Below are positions 25,001 through 37,399 of a stretch of 64,000 nucleotides of DNA, piece by piece. The notes below the pieces were generated by a model. That model ran no database searches. It was given only the letters and a program-made list of their open reading frames with translations, and was not told the DNA's origin. A program made the position numbers and the translations under genes. How positions within the stretch are numbered: position 1 is the first letter of the stretch; each line of letters starts with the position of its first letter. Origin of the DNA: Onchocerca lupi (Eukaryota; Nematoda; Chromadorea; Rhabditida; Onchocercidae); NCBI GenBank assembly GCA_028564675.1, contig JAOVVO010000004.1, forward strand, positions 248,001 through 312,000. The letters are read 5' to 3'.

Positions 25001-28000
25001 TTTTCATCATTCATATCGTTATTTTGCATAGAAAAATTGAGCCATTAGAAAAAAATAAGCGTTTCCATGCTCTTTCACAATATAAATGAATTCACACTTA
25101 ATTTCTTGGTTTCATTTAAAACTTTATTTCCCTTTTCTCGCTACAGATATAACAGCAGAATTTTTTCATTACAAGGTATAATAGTTGTATTGATAGGTGT
25201 TTGTTGAAGAACGATAAATTTTGAGATGCTGTTAAGTATCATTTTACGTTTCGAATCATTGCAATATTCAACCGGCATTGTCTTTTTAACAAAAACGGTG
25301 GAATAATAGTTTGGGTATAGTGAGACTTATTTGAATTAGTCAATTATGGTGAAAATGAGGAAATAGCTTGTTAAAAAAGGCTTCACAAGTTCATAATTCT
25401 TTCTGCAATTAATTTTTGTTTAGAAATGTGAACATTGTTGTTTCCATCAGCATGAACGCAATATCGCTCTCAATAATTTGGTCACGACTTTCAAAGTTTT
25501 GCTGGTTCCACTTCTTTTCTCTTTTAACTTCAATGTAAAAAGGATGTGTTTTAAAATAAACAAAATATTTGATGTTGTTGATGTTGAAGTAATTACTATT
25601 TGATGTTGAAATAATTACTGTTTGATGTTGGAATAATTCTAGAAACAATCAGAGAGAGGACAGAAAATTTTTTCTGAATTTACAAATTTGCATCAGGCAG
25701 CAATTATTAGGTATACTGAATTAATTTTGTCTTCTAGGTACGTCCATTCCATGTGACTTTCAGTCCGTTGGTTTGTGCTGTTGAACCGATAATGTTTACT
25801 CCAAAATTTGTCGCCGAGTCGAAAAGTGAAATACAAGAAAAAGCAGCGATCGTTTTCAAAATTATGTCAGAACAGATCGAACATTTGTCAAAATATACTG
25901 AAAACAGCTTGTATTCGACATGTCATGCGCAAGCAGTAAAGATTTTAAGAGACGCTCGCTCTGCCCTCAGGTTATTCAGTATTTTTTAGCATCATTTTTT
26001 GTAAGCTTCAATGCCTCCATATATGTACATTTTTTCAGCTCCACGATAAAATGTTTTGATCCAAGTGGTACGCTTGCAGGCGAACTTACTGCGATTCGTT
26101 CAAACGATGCTGTTTACACTCAGGTCTTTCATAAATATTATCTCATTTATAACGAAATTATTAATTTATTTTTCGTTTATATCCACTAATAGAGTTATAG
26201 GCATCAATTGATTTATGAAGTTTATGAATTTTCCCTAATAGGCCACGATAATGAAATGCAAACTTTATATATATATATATCGTTCGAGACATTTACAGGC
26301 CACTGATACAGTTTGTCGTTGTCGATACATTGTGCAACATACAATAAATGTATGGAATGAACAGTGTCAATATTTTTCTCAACAGATTCGAACTATTAAA
26401 AAATCTAATAGCAGTGGTATTTTGACAGTAAATTTTGGATTTACATCAGCTGTGGGGGAAAATGTGGTTAGACTTTTTGTTTTGACATTATTTATTGGTT
26501 TGAATGTTATTAATCATTCTTTAACGTTTTATAAGTGAAGTAAAGAAACTGTAAAAGAAAAAACAAAATTCTAGATACTGATTTAAAATGTATTTATAAA
26601 TGTAAAAATTTCAATCATGACGCTCTTAATCATTATTTGACAAGATATAATCTTTTGATATCCCAAATTCTGCAGTATTATTCTGTTCAGTAATTCAGGA
26701 AGCAAATAAAATAAATAACGAACAAACACTCTCAACGAATCACATGCAAGTCAGTAATTTAGATTTTGAACTCACACCACTGGAGAGTCCATTTCTTGCT
26801 GAGCATCACTTCAGTTTGCCTCTCCCATCAGGCTTGTTTACACTTATAGAAACTGATTGCATATTTTATATTTCTCTGGTTTTATGTTATTTATTTCAAA
26901 GAAAAAAAACATTCAGTGTTAGAAGTTTTAACATATAATAACAGATTATTACAAGTTCGATGCGTCATAACAGCATTTTTTGTGGCATACCATTTTCATA
27001 CGTTGTTTTTAGCCGGTTTAGCAGCAGTAGTCGTACGCGACATGATCGATCGCAAGGGTGCAACACATCCGGATATTGGTTCTATCATCGCTTATGCTTT
27101 ATCATCAGTTGAATATAACGCGAAAAGAAGAAAACAGCGTCATTCTGCTTATATTATCTTTGATGAGTGAGTGGCTATTTGAAATTTTTTTTAATATTTT
27201 TAAAAATTTTAAACATTTTTATACACTATGTTTTTCATGTTAAATTCAAGTGGATATTGTTCTAGCAGTAGCAGTTTAATTTTGGGAAAATTTTATGATA
27301 ATATAACGAGAAATAAATAGAAAACATCAGAAAAAAGATTTTATTCTGTATTAATGAAGTTTTATTCATCATGAAATACAAAATTTTGCTCGATAGTCAA
27401 TTTTAGAGTCGAATTAAATTCAATGGCAAATTACGAACACATTGAAGTTGATTTTGCTGATGATAGGGCACAATATTATGTAAAGGTAGGATGATTGGAT
27501 TTTCTTATTGAAAATTTTGAATTATTCTTTCGAATTTTTCACTATTTTTTAAGCTTATATTTTAATTTTGAGTTTTTTGCCATTATCCAGTGTTTTATTA
27601 TAATATAAATGATTTGTAGAAAATTATTACCACATATTCATATTTCAGATTTATTATGCTGAAAGATTCCATATGTTGCGGAAGTTGTTATTTATTGAAG
27701 GTGAAGACTGCTTTATTAGATCGCTAAGCTCATCTCGTAGTTGGAGTCCCCAGGGTGGTAAATCTGGAGCCTCATTTTATCGTACACAGGCTAGTTTCAT
27801 TGTTATTTGAACAATTTTTTGCTAAAGAAATCAAAACTATATAAAGAAATAAAAGAATGACTTGAAAAAAAAATAAATTGCTACATTCAGTGAGTGGATA
27901 ATAATTGGATGATAAAAGTCAGTGAATTTCGTAACCTCTTTCACATATTGTTTACAGGATGACCGATTTGTGTTCAAACAGATGTCTCGATTTGAAATCC

Positions 28001-29324
28001 AATCATTTGTAAAATTTGGTCCAAATTACTTTAGCTATGTTTCCACCGCTATGACTGATAATAAGTTAACAACACTTTGCAAGGTATTTTCTTGCTAGTA
28101 TAACTAATAAAAATGAAATAGTTTATGCAGACATAAATATGCGATATAGTATAGTAGGGACATAAATTAGTTCTTAATAGGAAACAGAGTTTTATGTTTT
28201 ATTGAACAGAAAAATATGATGAAGTAAAACTACCCCAACCAGTAAGATATTTATGGAAAATTATTTAGCTTTCGCAGTCATCAGCTACATATTTACTGGG
28301 TAGTAATCAAAAGATCGCAAATTATAGCAGAGTACAAAATATATATATATAAAAGATTTTTAAACACTTTTGTCAGTATTTGTTTTAGGTTTATGGTGTA
28401 TACAGGATTTGTTACAAGAATAAAAACAGTGGTCAACAGTTGAAAGTTGATGTTTTGGTTATGGAATATCTATTTTATCGCCGAAATGTGAAGCAAGTAT
28501 GGGATCTGAAAGGCTCACAGAGAAATAGGTTTGCGTTTCCGGAAGATAGAAATTTGATGTTTCGTTTTATTATATATTTGAGTCCAATAAATTTTATAGA
28601 ATGGCATCGGAAGGAAAACGAACGGCAGATTTGGTGTTACTGGATGAAAATTTAGTAAAAGATCTTTGGAATAATCAGCTTTATGTACATCCTCATTCCA
28701 AAGCAGCATTAAGTATGGCTATCAGCAATGATAGCCATTTTCTTTCCGCCCAGGTTTTTTTTCACCGTGCGTTAAACTTGATCCATTAATTAATGAATTA
28801 CTGAGCAACAATAAGTCGATTATAATTAAGAATGTGCAGAGAAAATCATTTTCATGTAGTCAGTCAATGCCATTGAAATATATAACTAAAACTGCTATGT
28901 TTCAAATGTAAAAACATATTTACCATTTTCTAAAGTTAATTGAATGCTTAATTCATCAATAAAGGATTAAAAACTATCACCAGTGATTTCAGTGTGGTCT
29001 GTTTTATAATTTCGTTACAAGTATCTAAACAGCTTAAAGGATTTTTTGTTTCAGTATGTAATGGATTACAGTTTGCTTGTTGGCGTAGATGAAACTAACA
29101 ATGAATTAATTCTTGGTATTGTGGACTATATGCGTACCTATACGCTTGATAAGAAATTGGAAAGCTGGGTAAAAATCGTAGCGATACCTGGAGCACATCT
29201 GCCTACTGTTATTTCTCCAGAAATGTACTGTACACGATTCTTTGATGCTATTGACACATACTTTCCGGTTGCACCAGATCAGTGGACTGGACTTGGTTCA
29301 GTCTTGTCGTCTGCCGATTGTTAA
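19099..29324 (+). CDS. ppk-3: PIKfyve/Fab1 1-phosphatidylinositol-3-phosphate 5-kinase
   Basis: Exons: 19099-19366, 19680-19821, 19937-20097, 20485-20643, 20798-21066, 21363-21601, 21782-21923, 22259-22408, 22558-22845, 23049-23273, 23369-23529, 23697-23870, 24143-24331, 24445-24642, 24865-24988, 25738-25970, 26039-26123, 26299-26466, 26699-26831, 27013-27166, 27407-27485, 27649-27789, 27958-28083, 28389-28528, 28600-28753, 29055-29324. All phases join: 4572 nt, 1523 aa, close to the family length. Domains: FYVE finger about 140-205 (YWMPD, RRHHCRLCG), TCP-1/GroEL-like about 385-680 (VLVERNVSGLA, GCSVLLRGNSKRDL), Cys/His-rich region about 790-965 (FCIRPWVVNMDYYG), and PIP kinase about 1170-1523 (GGKSGASFY, FVFKQM with the ATP-site Lys, MDYSLLVGVD, GIVDYMRTYTLDKKLE). 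It converts PI3P to PI(3,5)P2 on endosomes and lysosomes. A TTTCAAG acceptor sits two bases before the ATG. Introns 19 and 22 use GC donors. Confidence 0.97.
25580..25640. repeat. 22-bp tandem repeat, about 2.8 copies
   Basis: The unit GATGTTGAAGTAATTACTATTT repeats at 25580, 25602 and 25624 with few changes, inside ppk-3 intron 15 (24989-25737). Confidence 0.85.
26832..27012 (+). other. ppk-3: Probable GC-AG intron (ppk-3 intron 19)
   Basis: The exon ends CTCCCATCAG and the intron begins GCTTGT, ending TTTTTAG before CCGGTTTAGC. This joins EHHFSLPLPS to AGLAAVVVRD in phase 1. The nearest in-phase GT donor, inside CTTCAGTTTG, would delete the LPLPS residues. Confidence 0.65.
27790..27957 (+). 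other. ppk-3: GC-AG intron (ppk-3 intron 22)
   Basis: The exon ends CGTACACAG and the intron begins GCTAGT, ending TTTACAG. It joins SFYRTQ to DDRFVFKQM, a conserved stretch of the kinase domain, in phase 0. No GT donor gives that junction: the GT four bases on leaves the wrong phase. Confidence 0.85.
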
Positions 29325-30525
29325 GAAAATCAAAATTTAATTTATAGAAGGGAAACAGAAAGAGAAAAAAAGCATATGAATAGGAGGAAGAGGAATTCCT
29401 GAATGATAAAAGAAATGAATCTAAGTTGTTTTTCCATATTATACAGGATTAATATTTAGGACATTCATTCCTGGTAATATATCTTATCTGGTGTATTTTT
29501 TTCCGCAAAGTCATTTTTTTTTTCCTGTTTAATTTCGAGGGTTATAAGAAGAAAATGAATCAAGTCTTTTTATAAATCCGAGGACTTCTCGCTCTTTAGC
29601 CTCATTTGTGGAGATTTTAAAAATCTTTATTGTACAAAGAACACAGTGTTTGATAACTTATGCAAGTCATTAATTTTTGATGTTGCTAGAAAATATATTT
29701 TAATTTTTCATTCTTATGAGCTCGCTTTGACTTATTTATGAATATGTATCATTCAAAATTCGAAGTTGTTCCCGAGTTATACTTTTTGTTAAGAGTAGTA
29801 ATCATTTTGAATTATTGTTGTTCCCACTACTTTTGTTTATTAAATGGGAATTTTTAATTATATTCGGTCGAAAGAAATTCTACGAAAGGAATTTGTTTTT
29901 GGAAATGTAAGAATTTCTTATATTTTTGGAAATGTACGAATTTCTTATATTATATTAGATTATGTAGGTAGCGATTTTGTATGATTTAAACATTTTTTGT
30001 TATTAAAAATGCTTATACATAAATTCATAACTGGTGAATAGGTAATGAAATTTCTCTAAGCAGATAAATGTCAAGTTGCGCTACATAAAGTTTTTAAATA
30101 AATGAAAAGAAGGATATGTCCTGTTCATAACCTACTCATTGAATTTTAAATTTCATTTCATTTTATTTTTGGGCAGTTCATCTTCAGTAATGCGACAGCA
30201 AATAGTGCTGTATCGTTTCCATTTCTAACGAAGATTCTAATTTTCGTTGTTGACAACTGGTAATAAGCCTCATGACCATTATAGATTATATGGATGCTGT
30301 AGGATGTATAATTTGCAAGGCTGCATTTTACGCTGCTGCGTGAAAACTGGTGTAGTTATCGGTTTTCATCTATAGGCCGCCATTTATCTGAAGAAAAGAG
30401 CGAGAGGGAAGAGGGGTGCGGAAGGGAAGAAGAAGGGAGAAGTTTATGTAATGGTTTGTAATATTCGGTAGTATTACTATATTACAGAAGATTAACGGTC
30501 ATACTGATCCAGTTTAGTCGCAGGA
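29325..30525 (+). other. ppk-3 3' flank and U2SURP 5' flank
   Basis: No coding exon seen. It contains a 27-bp tandem duplication and, near the 3' end, a G/A-rich stretch (about 30390-30445) just upstream of U2SURP. An AATAAA-type signal occurs at about 30097, some 770 bases past the ppk-3 stop. Confidence 0.5.
29896..29949. repeat. 27-bp tandem duplication
   Basis: Copies 29896-29922 and 29923-29949 (TTTTTGGAAATGTA.GAATTTCTTATA) differ at one base. They lie in the likely ppk-3 3' UTR or just beyond it. Confidence 0.9.
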
Positions 30526-33500
30526 ATGGATCGCTACCGACGAAGGAGGGTGAGTTTATTGATTATTTTGAAAAAGTGACTGTAAGTGATGCAGTTAATG
30601 AATACTTATTGGGTGCTTATTAATTTATTGTCTTTTCAAATAGTTTGAATAATTGGAAAAAATTACAGTATTACATTGCTCGGAGTTTCATGCTTCATTT
30701 CCAAATCGTGATTTTTAGAAAGAAGAAGAAGAAGCAGAATTATCAAAAGCCTATGAACAGTTTCGTGAAGCATTCGAAGATGGCACATCGATCGCTAGTA
30801 AATCATTTGTACGCGCTGCTATAGTTAATGCAAATAAAGTTATAGAAGGTAAGTAATGGAAGAAATTATGCTGTGTACTTTTTTTTTTTCGATATGATGA
30901 ATCTAGGTGAAATGTATCCAATCAAATAGAATCAAATTATACTTTTAGACATAAGTTCGAAACCTTCTATCTACAATCCAAAAATTGAACTTGCAAAAAA
31001 AGCTTCTGCTGCACCAAATTCATTTGAACAAGCAAAAAAGATCGCAGAAGAAAAAGCAAAGCGTATGATGGAAGAAGCTCGAAAAGCAAATTTAACAACA
31101 ACTCGGCCACCGCGACCCGGAAAAACACAGCCGAAGAGCAGAACAAGTAATTTAGAAGCCTTCAAAGAGGAATTGAAGAGGTAAATAAAATATCAACATA
31201 AATACCTTTTTTCGATCTGTGAAAATTTAGGATTATGTTACTGGAATATTTTACTGAGGATAGTATGCAGCGAAATATTTTTAAATTTCGAGAAATGTGT
31301 CTTATGTTGATATTTCACTAGTTTCATTGGTTGTGAAAGTTCTCTTTAATAGTATGCAAGAAGAGCGGGAACAACGAAGACATTTACGATCTCAGATGGA
31401 GCAGATGGGCATGGAAAAAGAAGCATTAGATCGTATTGCGCCACTTATTGACAATCCGTATTTGCATGGAACTGGGGAATATGATAATGACCCAAATACA
31501 ACTAATATATATCTTTCTAATTTGTCACTCGAGGTAAGAAACTTTTTCAGATATTCTTCTCAAAGTGAATATAGTCTGTGAAAAAGTAGTAAATGTTAAA
31601 TACTATAGTCCTTTCATTTTATTATAAATTGTTCTAGGGTTGTGATATTCTGTCTTGATACTTTGCAACTATTTAATTTTGTTGTAGATAAAAATTGAAG
31701 ATTTATACAATACTTTCGGGACTTTTGGACCATTAGCATCCGCGAAAATTTTATATCCTCGTGAAGAAGATCGTAAACGGGAGCACTTATGCGGTTTCAT
31801 AGCTTTCATGACTCGTAAGGATACTGATCGAGCCATCCAGGGAATGCAGGGTAAATATATCAGAGGATCGGAAGTACGCATGTCTCTTGCTAAACCAGTC
31901 AGCATACCACCGCAGGTCTGTAATTTATCATATCTATAAGATAGTTGATGCATCATGATTTTCAAATATGATTAGATGCAAAATAATTGGAAAATTCATG
32001 TTTTGTTTATTTAATAAGAATAGTATTATTTTGTCATTTTTCTAAAAATTTGTTACAAATTCGACTGGTCGATTATCTTTATTCAAATTGTAGCCGATTT
32101 ATGTGCCACCTGCTTTGCTGGAATTTGCTATGCCGGATCCGCCTACTGGTTTGCCGTTTAATGCGAAACCACGGAAATGTGATTTGGATGCTCTCTTAAA
32201 AAAATGTCCATTACCACGTCTTGGTAATTCGCTTCCTGAATCCGATCATGGCTTGGAGGAATATCAAAAGGTATGATGGCTTTCACTTTTTGTAGCTGAA
32301 TTTTGGTAATCAACTACCTTTTAATTCCTGTCGTCTTACATTTCAAAAATATGATTTGAATATTTTCTGTCACTGATACACATTTAAGCAAGTCTAAATT
32401 CTATACTTAGTAAAACGTAGAAAGCATCTGATGACGTCAACCATTAAAACATTTTCTGTTCTGTAGATGCTCAGGAACGCCGTCGTGCGGGTAGTGGTCC
32501 CTACAGAAAGGTACTACTTGATTCTATTATCATTGTTTTTGCATTCTTCTATTCAAGCTCTTTGGTTCGTCTATTTTGTCGATATAATTTCACATGGGAA
32601 GCAGTGAATCACTCTACTTGGAGCTGTTTCTTAGCATCTCCAACGAGTTTTTGCAGATTTTTAAAGCAATAAATTTTTTTTTTTTTTTTTTTTGTTTCTG
32701 TATGGGAAGATTTATACATCTGTAATCAGAATGGGAAGAAAATATATTTAAATTTGGATCCAGATAGTATGAGAAGTATAATTCGAAGATTCGAAATCAT
32801 GATTCTTAATTATTATTATTACAAAAGTTTTCATAGTAGTAGTATATGAATGCAAAAAAGTAATATTTTTCGTCAATAATAATGTAATGATTGATTTCGT
32901 AATACAGTTTGACTTCTTAAATTATTGCATTTCCATATGCTCAGTACCAAATAATATATAGAACAACCAAATAGCATTTTGCTTGTTTTTGCTGACATAG
33001 AATTTTCATGAAACGCTGCCGTTGACCTACTTAAAAAAAAAAAAAAATGAACAAAGTTTGACTTGAAACGCTTTTGTTTTCCCTAATAACTCAGTAGAAC
33101 TACATATTCTTATTCTCTTTTACCTCGCATGTTTTCAAATTACGTATTTCGCTGATAAAAATCCGGTTTGATATTATTCGTCAAAATATAATTACAATTA
33201 AAAGTTTTCTGGATGATTTCACTCGTCAACATGTACGAAACATTATTTGGTTGTTTTCAGAAGTTTGTTGATATTAATTCATCGGACTATCGAGTTTTTG
33301 GTGCGTGAAGGACCTCTATTCGAAGCAATGCTAATGGGTCGCGAACGACATAATCCCGTATATAGGTATGTTTTCCATAGCAATAAGAATTATTTTGTGC
33401 CTTTTATTTTTCGAGAAAACATTTTTCAAAATTTGAATAATTCGGATGGCTTTCAAGGTTTCTTTTCGATAATCACCATCCAGCACACGTTTATTATCGA

Positions 33501-36500
33501 TGGAAACTGTATTCCATACTACAAGGTGAAACACCACAAACTTGGCGCTTGCAGAAGTTTCGAATGTTTGATGAAGGTAGCTGGTGGCAGCCACCACCTC
33601 ACAATATACTAACTGGCGGAATGCCCGAGTGCTTATATCATACTGCTTTTGATGGTGGTTTGCCAGCTGAAAGACCTGTAGTAAGTATTCAGAATTTTCT
33701 TCCTGCTGATAGAATTGAAATAAATGACAGAATTACTACTGTACAATTTACTGAATTTCGTAAATTTTTCGGATATCCAGGAATTGGAAACTCTTTCTTA
33801 ATAATACTTTCTATGATATTTTCTGCTTTTATTTGTTTTTTATCTATTCTCCAGGCTAAATCGCGGAAAAGGAAGTATAGCAGCAGCGAAGACGAAGAAG
33901 AAGATAGAAAAGAAATTAAAACGAAGTGGCGAGGTGTACTAAGCACCGCTGAACGAGACGAGCTTGAGGTTTCATTGATTTCGTTCATCTTTTGTTGAAA
34001 CTTTTATTTCGTTTTAAATATGAGTTTCTAGGATATACTCCGTGGACTCCTTCCTGAGAAATCTTCTGTGGCAGATGCAATGGTTTGGTGTGTAGAACAT
34101 GCTACATGTGCCAAAGAGATCTCGCAGTGCCTACACGAATCACTAACTATTGATGAAACACCGCTTCACAAAAAGGTGTTTTAAATCTCGTTTGTTTCTT
34201 ATAAAAAAAAAATCGGTTTCAGATATTCTGGCTATCCCTATCCTTCGCACTCATCTGCTTATAGCTTTTCAGTTGCATACATTGCTATGTAAATTTTAAC
34301 AATATTTTGAATTAGTTCCCAGATTTTCTGTGATTATATGTTTTAAAAATGTGGAAATATTTGTGTTTTTTGAACTGCTGTAATTGTGGGAAATTAGGCT
34401 CAGATCTTACGAATATTTTAGCAAATCAGCAATTTCTGCATTTCGTTATTTCATAATGCTATTAAAGCCTCTCATATTTTCAGTTATGAACAGGAAGCAA
34501 TTTTAAATTTGGATTTCGCAGCTAGAATAATGTTTGATTAAAATAAATACACGAACATATGCTGATTTAGTTTTTTGTTTAGATCGCTAGATTGTATTTG
34601 CTTTCGGATATATTGGCAAATTGTGCTGCACGAGTTCGAGATGTATTTTATTATAGGCAATATATTGGCGATTTGATGCCCGAAATTTTCAGAGTATTTA
34701 TCACATTACATTTTCTTATATATTATAAATTAAAAATGTTCTTATATTGATTCAATGCAATTTTTTTTGTTTCGTACTGAAGAGTTTAGTAACTTTTTAT
34801 AATAAGAAGTACTATTTTTTTAGGAACTTAATAAAACTTATGAAAAAATTTCGGCGCGCTTAAAAGCTGAACAGTTCAAACAACGAGTGATGTTATGCTT
34901 CCGCACTTGGGAAGATAATTCGATTTATCCAACTGATTTCCTTATTCAGTTACAGAATGTCTTCTTGGGCCTTGCGGTTGTTTCATATTTTTCCATTTAA
35001 AAATTTGCATCTCTCATTTGTCCATAACAATATAGATATATATTTTAATACGTTGCATTTATGGTGCGCCAAATTTGATAACTTATTTCTTCCGTTACCT
35101 CTTTTCTTTTTTTTTTTTTGATGAATTCAGTATTTAATCATGTGGTATTACTCATCAAATTAATATCGTTTAGAAGGAAGATGAAATATCGGAGGATGAT
35201 ATCGATGGTGCTCCGATCGAAGAAGGCCCAGAAGAAACAATGACAAAGAAGGAATCAATTTTTGAAGAAGAAGATATCGATGGCGTTCCTATTGAAGAAG
35301 ATACTTTAGAAACACAACCAAAGAAAGCAGCGACGTTTAAGCGAAGCCAGTGGGACGTTGTAAGTCTAACATCATTGTTTAATTTTTTTTTTTTTTTTTT
35401 TATCATTGTTAATCACTAGAATTTTTTTTTCTAGTGATTATATTCGAATTGTTTGGAAAGTTTTGCTTTTCTTTGGTAAAGAATGTGTGAGATTTTTTAG
35501 GTAGATCCATCAATTGTTGCAAGCCAAGCTGTAACTACTAGCAAATGGGATTTATTAGAAAATGGTAAAGATGATGAGACAATGGTGAGCAAAACTGATC
35601 AGGAAGATGATATTGACGGTGCTCCAATCGACGATGATAAAAATGGAAGTGAAGACGGTGAATGTCCAGATGAAGATGATGATGACAAGTTTGCTTTTTT
35701 TTTCTTTTTTTTAAAAAGTCTCATTCTAATCTGAGATCAACATATTTACTTTTATTTTATAATAAAAATATCTCCCTTTTTCAGATTCTCTTATGCAGTT
35801 AATATAACCTGGTTTCTTTTGCTATCTCTGAAAAGAAATTCATTGACTTACTTAATTTTATTGGATGATTTTGTTTTCCTTTCCCTTTAACTTGCAGGAC
35901 AAATTCGAGTATGCAACAATCCTTAAGTTCATCTACTGCACGCCTCGATGAGGAAAGGCGTAAAATTTTACGTGAAATTGAGGTATTTATAAAATATGAT
36001 TATATTGGTACAATAATTTCAACTATTTTTTTTAGAAGCATTCACATTCTCTTTATTTTCGGAATTAATTAAATTTTTGTGAAAAGGATATGTTCTTTGC
36101 AGGTGAAAGTAGTCAAATATCAGGATGAATTGGAATCTCAGCGATGTGAAGATATTCTTGTCCAAGTAGAAAAATATCGTGCTTCGCTGCTAAAACAAAT
36201 GGAAGAAAAGTTGGATGTTCTAAACGAACAAAAGGACAAAAAGAGGAAAAAAGGGACAAAAAGGTAGTGATGAATTGATTTTGCTTCGTCTTTTAAATGC
36301 GCTTTAATCATAGTAAATAATTTTAGAAAATTTTGTTTGGTTTACATTTGAGATTTAGTGATTTAGTTTTGCAATATATGTTTCCTTTATATGTGTAAAA
36401 AAAAAACGTTGATTATAAAAAAAATCCCATATAACAAGTTTTATTCTAAAATCAGTAATTCAGTTTTTCATCACAAGTATGCTACTCTGTTTAAAATAGG

Positions 36501-36774
36501 TTCCGTTTAATTTATTTTCAGCTAACTTTCATGAAAAAGAAAAAAAAAACATGAGTTTAGTTTGAGGTCGAGAAGCAGAAAACGGGAGGACAAAAAAGAC
36601 GATAAAATTATACGAGAAAGAGAACGTGAACGAAGCAAAAGTGAAATTGAAAGAAATGAGCGGACGCGAGACAGAGATCGGGTATCCATATTTTCTAAAA
36701 TTTCCATTTTTTTTTTTTTTTCATCCTTCAAATCTCAAAAATTTCACCTAAGAAAGCTTAAGAGATTTTTTCAT

Positions 36775-36829
<55 letters not shown>

Positions 36830-37399
36830 GTTCTGTTTAAGAAGTGATAGCAGATCATACCTTTCATGATATCATTTTTCAGTTTATGTTGCATAAATGT
36901 TTAGATAATCTGGAATGATTTAAATGGATTTTTGATCCACTTATTTTCAAGCATGGAAGAGAGTTGCAGAGAATTATTGCTCATACATGCTTTACAAATT
37001 TTTCTTTTTTTTTTATAGGAAAGAGGTCGTGAAAGGGGGCGTGAACGCGATAGATCGAGGTCTCGATCAAAGTAAGTTAATTTATAAAAGGAAAATTTGC
37101 GTTATTTTGGTTTTTGTTTCAAATGAAATGATGAATCAACGGCTTAAGTCGCAATCGATGATATATTTACGTACGAACAGATAAGGTAGGAAAAATGGAT
37201 TCTGGAAGAATATTTATAACCATGAAAACAGTATGGATATTTGATAGAAATTGGAAATAATAATTTATGATAAGTTCTTAAAATCCGCAATTGATTTTTA
37301 TGCAATAGCTTATCATTGTGTTTGTTTTGATGCGTCATTCATTGCAGGGAAAGACGAGCGGTAAGAAGAGAGCGCAGTCCAGAGAGAAGGAAGCGTTAA
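30526..37399 (+). CDS. U2 snRNP-associated SURP domain protein (SR140/U2SURP)
   Basis: Exons: 30526-30549, 30719-30848, 30949-31180, 31353-31533, 31688-31915, 32094-32270, 32467-32510, 33261-33365, 33458-33680, 33855-33968, 34032-34175, 34583-34693, 34824-34976, 35174-35359, 35501-35688, 35898-35982, 36103-36263, 36561-36681, 37019-37071, 37348-37399. Phases join: 2712 nt, 903 aa. Domains: N-terminal KEEEEAELSKAYEQFREAF and SNLEAFKEELK, RRM about 165-262 (NIYLSNL, LCGFIAFM), SURP about 340-410 (REGPLFEAMLMGRE, PAHVYYRWKLYSILQG), CID about 485-620 (FKQRVMLCFRTWED), three DIDG.PI repeats about 630-740, a cwf21-type segment about 755-815 (VVKYQDELES), and an RE/RS-rich tail. It is a nuclear protein of the U2 snRNP and branch-site machinery. 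The protein begins MDRYRRRR, shorter than the vertebrate N-terminus, so an upstream exon is possible. A CGCAG acceptor lies two bases before the ATG. Confidence 0.96.
32674..32693. repeat. Poly-T run (20 T)
   Basis: Homopolymer in intron 7 (32511-33260) of the U2SURP gene. Confidence 0.9.
35410..35440. repeat. 12-bp perfect inverted repeat, 7-base T loop
   Basis: TAATCACTAGAA (35410-35421) is the exact reverse complement of 35429-35440, with seven T between. It sits in U2SURP intron 14 (35360-35500), so the pre-mRNA could form a short hairpin within a 141-base intron. Confidence 0.85.
36777..36826. repeat. Poly-T run (50 T)
   Basis: This is the longest homopolymer in the window. It is in U2SURP intron 18 (36682-37018). 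Its length may be unreliable in the assembly. Confidence 0.9.

Noticed and set aside
26266..26280. Short AT dinucleotide run
   Set aside because: Too short to be a meaningful microsatellite in such A+T-rich DNA.
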